DNA of 64,000 bases, taken from Lepisosteus oculatus. Taxonomy: Eukaryota > Chordata > Actinopteri > Semionotiformes > Lepisosteidae. Below, in pieces: positions 11,022 to 23,760 of this stretch. Made by a program: the position numbers and the translations under genes. Every line of letters starts with the position of its first letter. The first letter of the stretch is position 1. The stretch covers positions 76,941,722-77,005,721 of the forward strand of contig NC_090696.1 in assembly GCF_040954835.1 (NCBI RefSeq), in the 5' to 3' direction. Below the pieces are notes generated by a model that was given only the letters and a program-made list of their open reading frames with translations, did no database searches and had not been told where the DNA came from.

Positions 11022-12195
11022 GTCGGAGTCACAGGACGGACATGACAACCTTGCATTCTATTTTGTTTCTGATTTCACACTGAATTGTTTTCTTAACAAA
11101 TGAGAGTCAAACAATGTTGTTTTATAAACTTTTGCTTCTCATATTTGATTACTGACCACGATGCTTTTGCTTTTTGACTTGATAAACAAGCCGGTTGTTT
11201 CGCTCACACTGCTGTCTGGAAGTGTCTTCGCTCATCCTGACTCTCCTCGCTGCTCCAGCGGTTTGCTCTCTCAGCCTGAGTTCTCCAGTGCAGCTCTGCT
11301 GCTTCATGTTCTCCATCAGCTCCCTGTTCCTGCACATACCCTGCTGTCCTCTGCATCACCCCCTGCCCCCTCCCACCGCTGGTCCAAAATATAAAATCGA
11401 CACATTTCTGCACTGCTGCGAGTTATCAATGCAAATTCACGCCCCAAAACAGCTTATACTTTAAAAGAAGTGAATTATAACACCTCTGGGAAAAGCACAG
11501 TACCACAGACTCGCAGAACACTTTCCCTGGTTACCCACACTCAGAGTATCAGTAAGCTGTTGTCAAGCTCTGCACAAAAATGATAATTTCATATTATTTG
11601 CATACAGTTTAAGGCATTTATTATGCAGTTGTTTGTGACCATTTCAAACAAGCAGCAGTTTGTCAGATCCTATTTAAAGTAATGTAGAGATGACATGTAT
11701 TGAAGTTTATTTGGCATGCCATCATTTTGGCCTGGCTGGGGGAACAGCAGCCTGCCCCCCAGGATGAGGCTGAGTGGTCCCACCACTCCTCATGAGGAAT
11801 GAGCCAGGGTGCTGCTGCAAGGGTGAAGCTGAGGTGGGGGGAGGGGATAGAGAAAAAAGTGCAAAGGAGGAGCCCAGGGGGAGGGGGGAGATATTCTTGT
11901 GCAGGAGAGTGGAAATGGCGCAGATTAGAGATCTGACCTCCTTTTTGAATTTCTGTTTGAAATCACCATTAGCACATCAAGTATCAGCACCAAACAAATG
12001 ATTGTTAGGTACTTTTTATGCTGATTGGTTTTTAGTGGGCTACTTATTAGCAGGCTACTGGCTACCCGTACAAGATTTGTATTGCTGTACTGAAGTGAAG
12101 ACTGTTCTCAGCCAATTTAGGCTCCTAACTGTATCAGTGAGCTGTCACAAATCTCTGCACAGCAAACGTTTAAATAAAAAAACTTTAATTTAAAG
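11022..12195 (+). other. MSR1: Probable MSR1 3' UTR
   Basis: This is the sequence after the MSR1 stop. The first AATAAA on the + strand that I see is at 12173-12178, which would give a 3' UTR of about 1.15 kb. The stretch contains a pyrimidine-rich block at about 11200-11390 and a GC-rich block at about 11730-11890. No transcript evidence is available, so the end point is an inference. Confidence 0.35.
12173..12178 (+). terminator. Candidate MSR1 polyadenylation signal
   Basis: A canonical AATAAA hexamer, the first found downstream of the MSR1 stop codon on the same strand. Such hexamers are frequent by chance in AT-rich DNA. Confidence 0.35.
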
Positions 12196-12737
12196 GTCAT
12201 CCTGAACCTAAGTATCTTCAGCATCTTATAAATTCTTACTATTAATCTGTTGTGATGTTAATCAGCGTTTTAAAAGGACATGAACAAAAATAATTACAAT
12301 TTCTATGTGCTTTTGTATACAAATGCTTTCTTTCCAAGAACTGAGAGGTTGGTTTGAGAATTATTATGAAATCTATAGCAAGCAGTATCATATCCTTCCA
12401 TCTGGAAGAAGACAGGAAATACGTTTTTTGCTCAGAAGAACTAGATAGTGTTATTACATTTGACATTTCCAGATTAGTCTTTTACCTTAAGACTTGGGCA
12501 AAGCAGGAGAATCTGTGAAAGCAGCTACTCAGAGGAAATTAAGAGGAAGGAGTGCCATCGTCTCCATGCATCAAGAAACGCGATAACGATTTCATTAAAC
12601 GCAAGCCAGGTCTGATTAATTAAAAAAATTGTAGTGTAGTCTACAGTGGCTATAGGAAGCAGAGAACAGTTTCATACATGTTCTGGATACCAAGTATGGT
12701 GGCAAGAACAATCACAGTAACTGTTTTTCATGCACAG

Positions 12738-12811
12738 TTCTAACTTTAGAAATGTAAACCTTGTTTACATTTCTAAAGTTAGAAGTTGTCCTTAATTGCT
12801 AAATTAAGGAC
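12738..12811. repeat. Two adjacent perfect hairpins
   Basis: Arms 12738-12759 and 12763-12784 are perfect 22-bp reverse complements around a 3-nt loop. Four bases later, arms 12788-12797 and 12802-12811 form a perfect 10-bp hairpin with a 4-nt loop (gcta). No coding sequence overlaps. Possible origins are template-switch mutation, a foldback element, or a structured RNA; sequence alone does not decide. Confidence 0.85.
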
Positions 12812-13200
12812 ATATGAACTGCAGTGCTGCTCTGTGATGCACACTTCCTGAACATATAAAAGAGCACCATCCCCGCTAAATTTGAATTGAAGTTTTCCCA
12901 CGACAAGACATTTCATCAGGTAAAACGCGAGGCAAGTGTGAGGTGAAAGCAGTTTGATGGCTGTGACTTCACAGGTTAACACAGTACCGACCCAACCACT
13001 TGACCAACATTGACCAATGTATCCTTCAGGGTCATCTTGCAGCCCTTACTGGACTCTTGGCATAATCTAAATTGTGAAAGAAGTTCTCTATCTGTGGAAT
13101 GAAATACTTTCTTAACTGTGTTCAGAATGTTATTGTCCTTGAGGCTGTCCTCCTATAGTCGTCATTAGACCTAAAGCTCAGAAAAGCATAGTTAATGTTT

Positions 13201-13464
13201 CTTTATTAGCCCTATACAATTTCTTGCATTAGGAATGTGTCTTTTCGCATACCCCAGCTTTTCTCCAAGGAGACACAGACAGGGAGAGAAGCCTGGGGTC
13301 AGAGCACAGGGTCTGCCATTGTACGGCGCCCCTGGAGCATTTAGGGTTAAGGGCCTTGCTCAGGGGCCCAACAGAGTAGGATTCCTCTCCCAGCCGCGGG
13401 ATTTGAACCGGCAACCTTCCAGTCACAGGCGCAGATCCTTAGCCACAGAGCCACCGCTCCGCCC
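13201..13464 (-). repeat. tRNA-derived SINE, copy 1
   Basis: Read on the - strand, it begins with a tRNA-like RNA polymerase III promoter: an A-box-like stretch near 'gtggctctgtggct', then the B-box ggttcaaatcc. It ends in a tail containing 'gaaattgtatagg'. A second copy is at 57523-57775, similar over nearly its whole length. Confidence 0.8.
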
Positions 13465-15514
13465 TAATGTAGCTCAATAAATGACAACACAGAATAAGTA
13501 AGGGTTCTATTTTCATACCACCACAAATCATATCATTAAAACTATTATGTTATTCTGTTGAGTCTTTTTATATGCATTTTTAAACTATTTTTATATTTTG
13601 TATGTGGTAATAGTTTCTATGCAGCATTTCAGAATTGTATTCGAGGGCGAATATGCACAATAACCACACAGGGTTATTTATAAATCACAACCCTTGCCTC
13701 TATTCTTCCTCCTGGAAGAATTTCACCAGTATGTGAATGACTCATCTGGCCGGTTCAGTCTCAGTTCTCTTTTCGATGATATCTTCAGCGGCACATACAG
13801 TACCTCAGCCAGCTGTCTTCCAGCTGGCGCTGTGGCTGTTGTGCTCTGATGCCAGCAAGATGTGGATAGAAGACTGAATAGTGGGAACTAGTGTTGGGCT
13901 TTATAATCCCATGACTTCCATAACACACAAAATCAATCAGAAGAAGCAAAACCATCCCTAGAATTACACGCAGTTCTGTCTGTGTGAACACGGTATATTT
14001 CTGGATACTTCCCCCCACCACTCTGACTCAGTCACAGTGCTAGCAGGCTGGATTCTCAGCTGACAGATCAGTGTACAGAAGTGACATGTGTTTAAGGACC
14101 AATATTATATTTAGCTGTAGCCTGTGCAGGTAAGCTCTTTGGTATACCTGCCTTTTAACAGGTGGATATACTATCAGGTAAAGCATTGTTGAGTGAAGGT
14201 CAAATTAGATCATTCAAAACTGCATTTTAATGAAGCAAGAAAAGAGCTAGACAACAGGAACAGGGTTAGGGTTAAGGCTGGGCTCTGTGTCAGAGCCTGC
14301 TGTCACACACGCTGGAGCAAAATGCAAGTTGTTAAAACCTTGAACACCTGAGACAAGCTTTCTTGAATCATTCAACTCTTTTAATAAATCCTAAAGCTAT
14401 TACTGCATAGCACACAGTCAGGAGCTGAAAAAAAATGTTTTTCCAATCAGTATTTAGATTGCAAAATTCAGTTTTGTGCTTGAAAACTGAAACAATGGAA
14501 AATGTCACCTGTATTAAACAACTGATGAGCAGAGTTGAAGTTCCACATGCCTGGCCTCAGGTTGTAATGTGCTTGCATTGTTATTCTGTGAAATTGCAAA
14601 CCATTCTCACATACTGCATTTGGATTAGGCCAGTCCTGACCTGGATTCAAATTAATTCTCACAGTGATGGCAGGAGAGAAAGATAAGAGTCAGCAGTTCA
14701 TACGGCACGATGTCAGCCACTGAGAGCAGCCTAGACAGAAGAACGGAGAACAGTGTATATTTCAAAAGCACAGAAGTCCTAAGAGCCACAACCTCTTTAT
14801 CCAAAGCTGTCTGGACCCCTGCTTTCACCTTCATTACTCTGGCTGCACATTCAAAGGTCTGGTACTGTAGGGTGGTGTGAAGAGAAATCTCCTTTCCCAG
14901 CCGCACATGAGAAGCTGCTGATCTCACTTAGTCACTGTGGGCTGGTATTTACAGTACATCACTGCTCTGTACCCTCCATCCCTGGCCAGCTTCAGCTCCT
15001 GTCCTTTTATCTTTCTTTGTGTGACACTTGAGTTGCTTGTCCAGCTCGTGCCAGCCACCCTTTTACTAATTTGTACATCACTTGCTGTTAATTTTCCTTT
15101 ATGTTACCCGTTTTATTTTTTTGAAAAGTCACCAAAAGTCACGGATGAGGGTGTCTGTAAGCAAAAGAAAAGAGTAATCAATATGTAAGAGCTGTGCTTT
15201 GGGGACAGGCCCTGGCTGAGCGTGAGGCCAGTGGCAATCTCTGGGCAGAGGCGAGATGCCCTTTCGCTGTCCCCTTTGCCAGACAAATCCAGGAAAGCAG
15301 GCACAGGCCGGGGAGGAGAGAACAAATGGGCATCTGGTACTAACCCCTGCGGTGACGATATACTGTATGTGGTGAGGGGGAGGTTAACATACTGAAGAAT
15401 ATAAAATGAAACCAGGGAGAAAGGTGAGTTTTAATGGGTAGAAATCAGATTGGACTACCGAGGAAAAAATAAACTTTGCTGCAGTTCTATGTCACAATAA
15501 TTTTGTATATTGAT
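13465..15514. other. Intergenic sequence, nothing recognised
   Basis: AT-rich single-copy-looking DNA. A short telomere-like run (gggttagggttaagg) occurs at about 14264. No supported gene. Confidence 0.6.
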
Positions 15515-16037
15515 ATGGCACCCTGCAACTCACCACTGGCAGCCCAATGAAGCTAAGCAGGTGTGAGCCTGGTCAGTACCTGGAAGGGAGACCTCCTGGG
15601 ACAAAATTAGGTTGCTGTTGGAAGAGGTGTTAGTGGGGCCAGCAAGGGGCACTCTGTGAGACTGTGAGTATAGGAACACTATACTGTAAAAAGGTGCCAT
15701 CCTTCGGATGAGATGTAAAACTGAGGTCCTGACTCTCTGTGGTCATTAAAAATCTCAGGGTCTTTCTTGAAAAGAGTAGGGGTGTAACCCCGATGTCCTG
15801 GCCAAATCCCCCAACCCTGGTCTTTACCAATCATGGCCTCCTAATAACCCCCATCTCTGAACTGGCTTCATCACTCTGTTCTCCTCCCCACTGAGGAGTG
15901 AGGGGTGTACTGGTGCATCATTCAGGTGGGGCTGCACACTGGTGGTGGTGGAGGGGATCCCCATTACCTGTAAAGCGCTTTGAGTGGAGAGTCCAGAAAA
16001 GCGCTATATAAGTGCAAGCAATTATTATTATTATTAT
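15515..16037 (+). repeat. 5S rRNA-derived SINE (SINE3-like)
   Basis: The head at about 15535-15600 carries 5S rRNA-like internal promoter sequence (aagctaagcaggtgtgagcc, tggtcagtacctggaaggga and gacctcctggga). The body includes 'ccttcggatgagatgtaaaa'. The tail reads gtaaagcgctttgagtg then 'aaagcgctatataagtgcaa' and ends in (att)n. That tail is shared with other fish SINEs and is thought to be borrowed from a LINE. Confidence 0.85.
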
Positions 16038-18904
16038 GAGCAGGAGTCAAATCCCACCAAAATGCAATTCACTTTTTAACTTCAGTTCTTGACAAGGTCA
16101 AGATGAACAGTCTCCAACACAAAAAAGATTAACTGATTCGAGATTGCCTAAGGTCTGTGCTCCATACTGCATGTAGAGTCAGAGAGCAGGATAACTCAAA
16201 TACTCCATGTTGCAGTTTCACTACAGATAATATGAAGAAAATCCCCTAAACAATATTACACCTTGAAACCTATATTGTCCATTACTGTTCCTCCCTTCCA
16301 GAACAATTTCACTTTGACATTCAAAGTATCCCTCCTCATGCGCACGACACAGGTATAAGGCCTGTAATTTATGGTCATCATTTAAGTCATGATGTGTATT
16401 CATTGCAGGGAAAAATTATTTATGTAGCCGAAACACATTTCTCAAGGTGTTTCAGTGCATTGAAATTCACAGATTTCATTGCAATGTAATCTTTGCTTCT
16501 TGTGTCATCTGTATTACTTTCAGGTCATTGCCTTGAAAATTAATGATTCATAGAAAGAGTGCTCTGGTAAATTTGCCTCACTTTACACTTTGCAAGGGGG
16601 TGGTGTCAGTCGTAAGCAGACATTAAAATCCAAGCACAGTAGATTAAATAAGTTATAATAGGATTTAATTCTGAATTCGGTTCTATGACATAAATTTGAG
16701 GGTAGCAGGCCATTAACAGGCATTAACACAGAGACAATGTGCAGGACATTCCAGGCAGACCTGTTGCAGTGTGGTGATTTCACAGTTACCTGCTGTGTTT
16801 CCTTCTAACCCTGTTGGACTCATAAAAAGATCACCTGAATGATGCCCGTGAGTGTTCTGCAAAGCTGTAGCTAGTTGGATGATCAATTTTAAAACACTTT
16901 AAAGTTCAAAATGTTGTACAGTTTTAATAAAAAAATCACCACAATTCTAATGCTTTAAAATCAGTTTAATACTAACATACAAAATAATCTTATGACTTAA
17001 CAATTTTAATAGACCTCTAGTGTGTTTTTATGAATTTCATTCTTAATATTATCCCTCAGACAGAATTAGTTTAGATCAAGGTTGTTCTGCTGTGTATTGC
17101 TTTTACAATGCATCTCCAGTGAACAGCAGAGGATTTAAGATTTAGATTTCTCTATACAGTATGTCCAGATCTTAGTCCATCATCTAACGCTAAAACAATT
17201 AAACCGTTGGAACAATGGACACACAGTTTTTCTGGGAGCCACACATCCTGTAAATGGAGTTTTCTCGGGCTCAGCCTGGTTTAAAATGTAACCTCCGCCT
17301 TCAATCAGACCCGGAGCACGGCCATGCAGGGACCGACAGGCTTAATGAATGGGCAGGGGGATCACTGTCTACTGCAGAGGACCAGACACATAGAAAGACG
17401 TGAAAAACAGCGCTAACAAATGAAAGACTATGCACACGCAAACACATTCCAGGTGGGGAGGGAAAAGCAGATACCCAGGAGCAACCTTCCTCGGACACAC
17501 AGCTAAATCCACGAGAGCCGTGACTCTGTCCTGCTTCAGTCCCGTGACTCTGTCCTGCATTTAAACCCGGATACTGTCGACCGTGGCTTCTGAAATTGAC
17601 ATTTCAGATTGTTATTGTTGCTAAAGTTATTTTTTATCATGAGCAAAACAAAAATAAAGCTTTGAACTGCATAACAGAGTATGAAGTATAATTGTACAGA
17701 ATGTGTAAATGAAAGCATCATTACTTACTGTCTTAAACGTGTGTTGAGAAAGAAAAACTATGGTGGTCTTAGTTGAACTATAAGAACAGTGAAACACATC
17801 ATCTATGATATTAGTAGTTGGATGGAAATGTACCTACCCTTCATAAGTTTATTTTCAGTTCTTAAACCTGTGAAATAAAAACATTTAAAAATTGCCAACA
17901 TTTCTGTGACATCTGGCCTTAAAGTGCTGGTGAGTTTTGTTTAGTTCAGCTCCTCACTAACTAGATCAGTTAATTACTGGTTTAAGTGGACTATAGTTTG
18001 GGAGTTTTCTTAACCGGCTAATTTCTTTACTGTTTGTTTACATGTGACATTTCATCCATCTGGTGCTGTTACAGAGAAAACTGTCAATATCAGAAGAATG
18101 CAGGGGTTTGGTTTAAGCAATATCCATGGCCAAGGTGTGCAAATAGCAGTCACGACTATTAAAATAAAACAGCGCCTTTCTTTTTTGTTTCTAGGTGTGA
18201 GAAGGCACCAGGCATCTGAAAAAATAGTTCATGTTTATGTTTATTGCTGTGATTTCAAGCCCTTTTCAGATTCAGTCTTGATCATTCATTTAGACGCTCT
18301 GAATTAATATGCTTGTAGCTGTGTCAATAGAGGACTACAGCAGGCTTCCCTGGGCTATTACTAACCTCTGGGTTTGATTATGAGGCATCCCAGCTACCAG
18401 GAGCAGATATGTAGACCAGCAGAGACTCAACAATCTGCAGTATAACTTACTACTGAAAGGACACAGTAAATCCTTGAGAGAGGTAGTAAACACAGCCATT
18501 GGGATTGAGCAACAGGAGAGAAGGAGAAGTGTAAAAATGTTTATTCATGCACTTGGCACTCCTTGGCTAGGCAGCAGGGTATGCTGTTAATTTTCTATAA
18601 TTGTTAAAAATTGCACAACTGTCAAACGCAAATCAAAGTTTATTCCAGGACACATCCATACTTTCTGCGAGAGGTGACGGAGCCAAGACGAAGCTAATTT
18701 GTCTTCGCTGCACCCTCTCCCTTCGAAAACAAATGGGCCGACAACAGGTGCTCGTGTGTTGCGGCTTCGATAATGACGAGGAGAAATATCTCCAATGGCT
18801 TTCTGATCTGCACTGATTAGACTTCTCAAGGCTAAATGATCATTAATTAGAGGGCAAAGTATATTAAGTGCCTTCCTGCGTAGTTGCACTTCCTTGAACA
18901 GGGC
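16038..18904. other. Intergenic sequence with one possible conserved element
   Basis: There is no gene. The stretch 18640-18875 is unusually complex and balanced in composition, with a homeodomain-type core (gatcattaattagagggc); it is noted as a possible conserved non-coding element. Confidence 0.45.
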
Positions 18905-19025
18905 GGGAGAGAGGTAGACCGGCTCCGTCCCCTCAGGGGGTCGATTTGGAGCAGCCAGTCATCCTCATGGGAGTCTTCGGGAAGGCGAGAGGAAACCTGG
19001 CAAAAATCCACACGAGCACAGGGAG
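18905..19025 (-). repeat. V-SINE-like core fragment
   Basis: The + strand reads gagaggaaacctgg, then 'aaatccacacgagcacaggg', the reverse complement of the SINE central domain. 'ggagcagccagtcatcct' corresponds to the reversed downstream part. Confidence 0.6.
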
Positions 19026-19084
19026 AGCCAGTTAAATGCTAATGTGTGGAAGCAGTGTGGAGAGACAGAAAGAACGATAACTTC

Positions 19085-19330
19085 TAAAAACATACTGTAA
19101 GGGCGCTGGTACGATTGCAAATAAGAGGGGGCCATTCAGAATATCAGGCTGTTTGGTTGCTTTCAACCAAACCGATCCAACAAGCTCATCCAGCCGTTTC
19201 CTGAAAGAGGTCAGGCTATCTGCTTTAACGTCACGGCTGGGAAGCTTGTTCCTCACTCCTACCTCCCCTCGTGTCAAGACGTGTCTCTACCGCTCAATTC
19301 TAATTGCTTTTCTCCCCATGTCTGCAGCGA
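19085..19330 (+). repeat. Interspersed repeat ('agaacataa' family)
   Basis: 'gagggggccattcagaatat', 'ctcatccagccgtttcctga', 'aagaggtcaggctatctgct' and 'gggaagcttgttcctcactc' follow the usual order of this family. Its start lies within 85 bp of the reversed V-SINE piece, so the two may be nested or adjacent insertions. Confidence 0.65.
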
Positions 19331-19568
19331 ATGTAGTCCGGTTTTGTGTGACCCTGAGTTCTGTTTAGTTTTAGTTTATTAAAACTGAGTCATCAGTAAC
19401 ATTTATACTATAGACGAGGGGAAAAATCAGAGGCTAGTTCGACTCTAGGAAATCACATAATTTCAGCTTTGTAGACTCCGTCATGTGTGTATGATCACAT
19501 TCTGTGTGCTGTGTGCATGCCAGGCAGAAAGGCAGCATTATTTAGACTCTCTGGTTGAGTAAGGAGGG

Positions 19569-19925
19569 AAGCATTGTGGTGCAGTTGTTCACATTGCTGC
19601 CTGTTCTGTAAAGCGCTGCTTGTGGCTAGTGACAGAGAGCCCTGTGTCACGCTGCCTCTCAGAGCTGGGGCCCTGGGTTCAATTCCTGGGGTGATATCTG
19701 CCTGGAGTTTGTATCTTTCCCCCTTGTTTATATGGATTTCCTCAGGTTTCCTCCTACAGTCCTGGTAGGTTAAGTGCCTTCTGGGAAATTTGGCCCTGGT
19801 GTGGGCGTGTGTGGCTGTGTGTGCCCAGGTATGCTGTTCAGGGTGTCTCCAGCCCTGCGCCCAATGCTTGCTGGAATAGGCTCCACGACCCGCTATTGGA
19901 TAAAGTAGTTAGACATGGACAGAGA
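19569..19925 (+). repeat. V-SINE-like repeat
   Basis: A tRNA-like B-box 'gggttcaattcctggg' is followed by 'cctggagtttgtatctttcc', 'ggtttcctcctacagtcc', and a 3' part with 'tgctggaataggctccacga' and 'cccgctattggataaag'. This is the fullest copy of the family in the window. Confidence 0.75.
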
Positions 19926-21409
19926 TAGAGTATGGGTTTAGTAAGGTTCAGATCACATCTTTCTGGTCTCGGCTTTTGCTCCCTGCACCCTCAGCTGAGT
20001 TGCCTGTGGAGGTAGTGCTGTGCCTCGTTTTCTGCAACAGCCACAGGTAGTTTGGGATTTAGACAGTGAGGAAAAAGAACCTTGACTTGTTCTCAGCTTC
20101 TAAACAGGAGGAGTGCTTACTTTTGGAAAAACACACATTAAATCAAAAGGCACTTTTAAACAGATGACATTACAGGGCAAGCCTGATGGGACAAATGTCT
20201 GGATTTCTAAAAAGAGTGAAACAGTGCTCAGTTCTGCATCGTTTCTTCAGCTGTCTTCTCTGTCCTTGTCTCTCCACCCGGCTTACCATTTCAGTATACA
20301 GCACTGTAAAAGAGGAGAGAGTTTTACGGAAATCAACACTACTGCTGTCTCCCCCAGCCTCTCTGTTCTTAGTGTTTCCAGCTATCTGATCTGTAATGTA
20401 TATCTCTACACGGCTGTAAATTTCTATATTATGTCTAGCTATATATTTAATATATGCATATTTCTGTTGCACTAAGAAAACCTCTGAAAGATTGTCAAAT
20501 CTGGCTTATTTTAACATTAGGAGTTTAATCTGTGAAAACATTTGTGTAGCTCGGTTTTATTGTGAAAAGGTAGGCAACCAAGCCTTCTTCCCTCACCCTG
20601 GAGTGTCAGCGTTCTGCATTATTACCTGCTGACAGATGTCAAGCAGAAGACATCACGCCACACTGAGCAACAGAAGCATCATTTGCATCTATTGTTTTCT
20701 AATGTGACACTCCAGAATCACAACAGCTAAAATCAGGCTGGTCATCAATACTGGGAGCCATGAGCTAATCCCAATTGGAGCCTAGCGATGAACAAGATGG
20801 AAACACACATGCTTAGGCTCCTGTGCAATGCCACAGTTACTCTGAGTTTGTAGCATTTGTGTTAACATGTGTCAAGAATCAACAAATATGAGGTATTCCA
20901 AATTTTAACACTCTACTGTATATCAGAGATGTAAAATTGGACAATTGCACTCCTGGTGTCTGACCCTTCCTGAACAGTCATTTAAACAATTAACCAAATT
21001 ATTTAGTATAATTAGACAGTTTTCTTATAGTGTCATGGTTCTAATCAAAAACTGAAAAAATGCACTTCAGTATGGCTGTATGTCACAGGTAGGATTAGGT
21101 ACTGTAGCACTTCATCATTAATCAAACCAGTATTATTCATGTTCTTATTTACTTACTCACTTATAAACATATAAACAAGAGCACTCTTTCCTCTGGACTT
21201 GAATTTCAAACTAATGCCCTAGTATGGTGACTAGGAACACTCTGATCTGAGGATATAGACATTAGTCTGAGGTATTGTGCTAACCACTTAGAGATTAAAC
21301 ATCCTGTGGCCCTGTGTTACCCCTGAAGTCCTAAATCCCTGTCAGTTGAATTCCTCTGTGGACATGTATAATTTGGCCACGCTCACATTTCTACTTAATT
21401 CAGTTGTTG

Positions 21410-21560
21410 AAAGCTCTGGGCCTGCCCTGCTGTATAGTAGGTCTGCTGACACAGGATGGCTACTGTGTGCCACCCAGGTGGTGGGTGATCATTCCAGAAC
21501 ATCAAACTCTTTGGGATACTTTGTGCTAAGAAGCGCTAGATAAACACAATTATTATTAGC
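21410..21560 (+). repeat. Degraded SINE tail
   Basis: The sequence 'ctttgtgctaagaagcgcta' followed by gataaacacaattattatta is a mutated copy of the 'aagcgctttgag..cgctatataaa' tail seen at 15961-16037 and 32337-32403. Confidence 0.5.
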
Positions 21561-23599
21561 ATTAACTGTTTTCAGTATTGCAGAGGTAATGTTCTCATTA
21601 AAAATAAAAAAAACAATGTTTTGGCAGTGAGTGGAAAGCCAAATTAATACCTTGTACACTTGTTTTACAGTTCAAAGTAGACTTTTGTTTTCAACGATCA
21701 CATTTTTATAGGCTCAGACATTCAAATTCATGCCAGCAAGAGGCTTTCGTGCTCAGACAAGCAGTGTATCTGCAAACAATGTTTCAGCACCCGAACGGCA
21801 TCTCTTCAGCAGTGCGGAGCTCACCTGTGGCGAGAGGTCCTGTACTGACTCAGCCGGAGACTGTTTTCTACATCTGCCATTACCACTTCTAGAGCAAACC
21901 TGTTAAAAACAAACCTCCTGCATTGCTTAAACATACTATTCAGTTTAAGAACCCAGATAAAAGAGACAAAAAAAGTTTCCAAAATTACAATGTTTTCAAT
22001 TTCTGTAGCTTTTCTATCTAAATATTGAAACAGATATGAAAAAGGGCATGGAAATATGTCAACCTGTGCAAAGTAAAAAAATAGTTTTTTTAAAAAAAGA
22101 AAACATTGAAATAATTCAACTTTAGAATACCAGAGACCTTTAATTCAGGTGTTATTGAAGGTGTAACATGAAAATAATTGCTTTCTTTCTAGTGAAAATT
22201 AAATGGCCACATGACACAACAGGTTTTATATAGTATGTTAGACCTACAACTTCATAATGCAGATTGACATTGAACATATAACAACAATCCAAAGATAACA
22301 TAGTGAAAGCATTAGTAGGAGATAATGTATTTGGCTTGTTCTACCCTCTGCATTTTGACACACTAACCCTATTAAATGCTTTCTAAGGAATATTTACCCA
22401 TTTTTTCCATTTTATTTTACTCTGTATCTACAAGGGCTCTGTGCATGAAAGCTTTCTGCCAGGAAACTTTCAACCCATTAACCCCTGTAGTGTTCCTGCT
22501 TAGATTCAAAGGTTCTGCATGTTGATGATGGTGATTCCTGGTGTAAAAATGTACTGTATACAGAGACCGTTGGTCACAGCTGATAACACATTTTCACTCT
22601 TTCTAACCGTTTTTTGTTTGTCCGATAATTTGGGCAAAATTTGCTGGATAATTCGGTTTAAGACTATGTTTAGATACGTCACCCTGAGATGTGGCCATAA
22701 TTTGAAAAAGCAGGACAATAATGGGGCTCTTTAACTTGCAGAATTTCAGCTGGGACTTTGCTAGAACTGACTTGGCTGCCATTTACTGCCCACAGGGGCT
22801 TATGTCAGCAGCTAATCCGTACAGTTAAGTAGGCCAAGTTGCCACAGTAAATTGATTTGGTGAATGATTAAGTTGTTAGAGCACAGACTGTAACAATTAT
22901 AAAACGTTCCTTGCATGAATGAGAGCACAATAAAATCAAAATCTATATAAAGTATACATTTATTTAGACAAATCATCTCAGAAAGAAAAAAGATATACCG
23001 TTCACAGTGATATTACACTACCTGCGTTTTGGGGAATACACTTGTCTAAGTGAAAACAAGAACATTTTTCTTGTGTAGGAATTCTGGTGTAGAGGGGCCT
23101 AAATAAGCCCAAACTGTAATTCACAAAAAATTCCATCTGATATCAAATGAGATGGGTGAAACCAAATGAAATGTTTTTTTAGATTTTCGAAAAGGCAGCT
23201 GTAGCACTGGAATGTTATAAAATGCAGATGTATTAAATGCATAGAATTTCACTAGGAGCCTTTTGGAATAATGCAAAAAAAAATACCAGATATTTGTAAA
23301 AAATAATGACAGATCTACCATTCCTTCTCATTTATAAGAGCAGTGGAGAAAGGGGCAGCTTATTATTAAAGGCAGGCGGCGATTCTTAAATATTGCCTCT
23401 TAAAATAAATTAAAAGGCATCATATTTCACGTATTGCAAAATTTTAAAGACACATTGTCACAGCCTTCACCTCCCCTCAATCTGCATCCTGTTTTCCATG
23501 CTATAAATCTTTTTCTCACACTCTGACCAGCTGGACAGCAATGCAAAAATTAAAAAAAAAAGTCTCATTGCTGTTTTTGATATTTTGCTATAGCGAAAG

Positions 23600-23760
23600 G
23601 GTGTTGAAAAAACAAGGCGGGGAAGAGCAGGTATAAAGTAATCCATTGCAACAGCACGTGTTTTCATGCGCTCCACGTATGGAGAAGGAGAGGCGGAATA
23701 TGGTACCTATCGTTTGTCGGGAAGTGACGTCTTGGACAATACCGGAATAGCAGAGGTGAG
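23600..23760 (+). promoter_or_regulatory. CpG-enriched promoter-like patch with CRE and splice donor
   Basis: Within CpG-poor surroundings, 23600-24020 holds a cluster of CpGs, a CACGTG E-box (about 23656), a near-consensus CRE TGACGTC at 23725-23731, and a strong donor CAGAG/gtgagg at 23755/23756. This is what a promoter and first exon of an unannotated (perhaps non-coding) transcript would look like. No open reading frame of note follows. Inference only. Confidence 0.3.

Noticed and set aside
14264..14279. Interstitial telomere repeat
   Set aside because: Only two TTAGGG-like units are present, too few to distinguish from chance.
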